NCBI GenBank assembly: GCA_001603765.1
Contig: LUZV01000046.1
Location: 1 to 12,832 of the forward strand
Length of the DNA stretch: 12,832 bases
Reading direction: 5' to 3'
Source of the DNA: Anaerolineales bacterium Chloro_02
GTDB taxonomy: Bacteria > Chloroflexota > Anaerolineae > Anaerolineales > Anaerolineaceae
Shown here: piece by piece, positions 12,108-12,832 of the stretch
Layout of the letters: the number at the start of each line of letters is the position of its first letter
Numbering within the stretch: position 1 is the stretch's first letter
The notes under the pieces: model-generated
Database searches by the model: none
What the model was told of the DNA's origin: nothing
The model's input: the letters and a program-made list of their open reading frames with translations, nothing else
Position numbers and translations under genes: made by a program

Positions 12108-12832
12108 TCAAACCACAAAGCGGGATTTGTCGTCCAAAGTGACGGTCGAGAATGGCGGAGGCGTGACAGCGTCCATTCCAACCTCAAAATTATACTTTTG
12201 ACGCATATCGTCGTTGAGTTTCTCGGTTAAGTAGGTCATTTTGATGTCCATTGGGCAAGCGCGTTCGCAAGCGCCGCAGCTAGTGCAGCGTCCGGTTTGA
12301 TGAAACGCGCGCACAATGTGCCAGCCCTGCATTCCGGCAGGGGTTGTTCCGCTTTCGGTCCAGCGCGGTGAGATGTGATCCACAAAGCATTCTTCGCAGT
12401 AGCACATCGGGCAGGCTTCGCGGCAAGCATAGCAGCGGATGCAGCGCTCTGCCTCCTGGCGGAACCAAGCGTGGCGCTCAGAGAGTGATAGGCTGGCGAA
12501 AGCGGCTACCTTTTCCCGCGCGAATGCCGGGTCGCCTTCGGGCAGGGCGTCGCCGATTACAACATCGGCAGAAACAGGGTTGGGATGGATGCAGCGGGCG
12601 CAGCTTTCGTGAAGAAGAGAGGCTTTTTCGAGCGTGAAGTAGCCGGCTTTTGATTCGACCAAAACGGTGTTATCGCTTTGTTCAAAAACACTGATCACTT
12701 CTTCGCCTGCCTGCTCAACAATTTTTCGCCAATCAATGATGCCCTCGCAGGGGACACCGATCAGGCGGAGAGCTTCTCTGGGGTGCTGACCTTCAAAAAC
12801 CAGCGCGTTGACCGAACGGCTTTCGCAGCCGC
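12108..12832 (-). CDS. FrhB/FdhB-like 4Fe-4S protein, 5' end outside window
   Basis: Only the last 240 residues are visible; the frame is open to the right edge (first complete codon ends at 12830), so the N-terminus is missing. The visible part begins GCESRSVNALV, then has IGVPCEGIIDW, resembling the beta subunit of F420 hydrogenase/formate dehydrogenase-type proteins, where a GC-x-S/A-R motif and a Pro-Cys motif recur. A CARCIHPNPV motif follows in the middle. The C-terminal part has two cluster motifs: CIRCYACREACPMCYCEECF and CTSCGACERACPMDI, for two [4Fe-4S] clusters. A GTG at 12698 is an internal codon, not the likely start. It lies upstream of, and 11 nt from, the AsrA/HydB-like gene, so it is part of the same operon. 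The F420 connection is family resemblance only; many bacterial relatives use other flavins or ferredoxin. Confidence 0.85.
   Translation of the reverse strand, partial: GCESRSVNALVFEGQHPREALRLIGVPCEGIIDWRKIVEQAGEEVISVFEQSDNTVLVESKAGYFTLEKASLLHESCARCIHPNPVSADVVIGDALPEGDPAFAREKVAAFASLSLSERHAWFRQEAERCIRCYACREACPMCYCEECFVDHISPRWTESGTTPAGMQGWHIVRAFHQTGRCTSCGACERACPMDIKMTYLTEKLNDDMRQKYNFEVGMDAVTPPPFSTVTLDDKSRFVV

Noticed and set aside
12097..12111. TTG start at 12111 for the AsrA/HydB-like protein
   Set aside because: The ATG at 12096 has GAGGAG at 7 nt; a start at 12111 would place that Shine-Dalgarno sequence inside the coding region.

Overview
The window looks like a chromosomal segment of an anaerobic bacterium, most likely of the Chloroflexota (Anaerolineae-like). 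This is inferred from three things: a T-box-controlled type 2 isoleucyl-tRNA synthetase, a secreted propeller protein carrying the short 'VFLPLI' segment that I associate with exported Chloroflexota proteins, and a multi-subunit iron-sulfur/flavin oxidoreductase operon typical of strict anaerobes. No database search was possible, so the taxonomic call is tentative. There are no tRNA or rRNA genes, CRISPR arrays, insertion sequences or phage genes.

Left half (1-5750, + strand): the 3' end of a T-box riboswitch with its intrinsic terminator (1-79) leads into a tightly packed housekeeping operon. Its genes are ileS (type 2 IleRS with an altered HIGH motif, GVHH), lspA (signal peptidase II, 4-bp GTGA overlap with ileS), rluD (pseudouridine synthase, overlapping the end of lspA) and ltaE (low-specificity threonine aldolase, 3 bp after rluD). 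The ileS-lspA-rluD order is a recurring bacterial arrangement.

Middle (5751-9202, + strand): an exported Asp-box (BNR-like) beta-propeller protein follows ltaE. The 43-bp gap before it contains a perfect hairpin lying between a Shine-Dalgarno sequence and the start codon. A 136-bp intergenic region with a large interrupted palindrome and a possible weak promoter comes next, then a 456-aa calcineurin-like metallophosphoesterase with a long insertion between its metal-binding motifs.

Right half (9236-12832, - strand, convergent with the left part): four closely coupled genes are read right to left. They encode an FrhB/FdhB-like 4Fe-4S protein (cut by the window edge), an AsrA/HydB-like double [4Fe-4S] protein, an AsrB/HydG/PyrK-like FAD/NAD(P)/[2Fe-2S] subunit, and a polyferredoxin with 19 of the 20 cysteines needed for five [4Fe-4S] clusters. 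Together they look like a cytoplasmic electron-transfer module linking NAD(P)H to low-potential iron-sulfur carriers. No catalytic hydrogenase, sulfite reductase or Hdr subunit is visible, so its terminal substrate is unknown from this window; further subunits may lie beyond the right edge.

The most notable observations are the HIGH-motif swap in IleS (a signature tied to extreme mupirocin insensitivity), the orphan iron-sulfur/flavin module with a polyferredoxin missing one ligand cysteine, the structured ribosome-binding region of the propeller gene, and an Arg-to-Gln change in the conserved GNxxDR motif of LspA.
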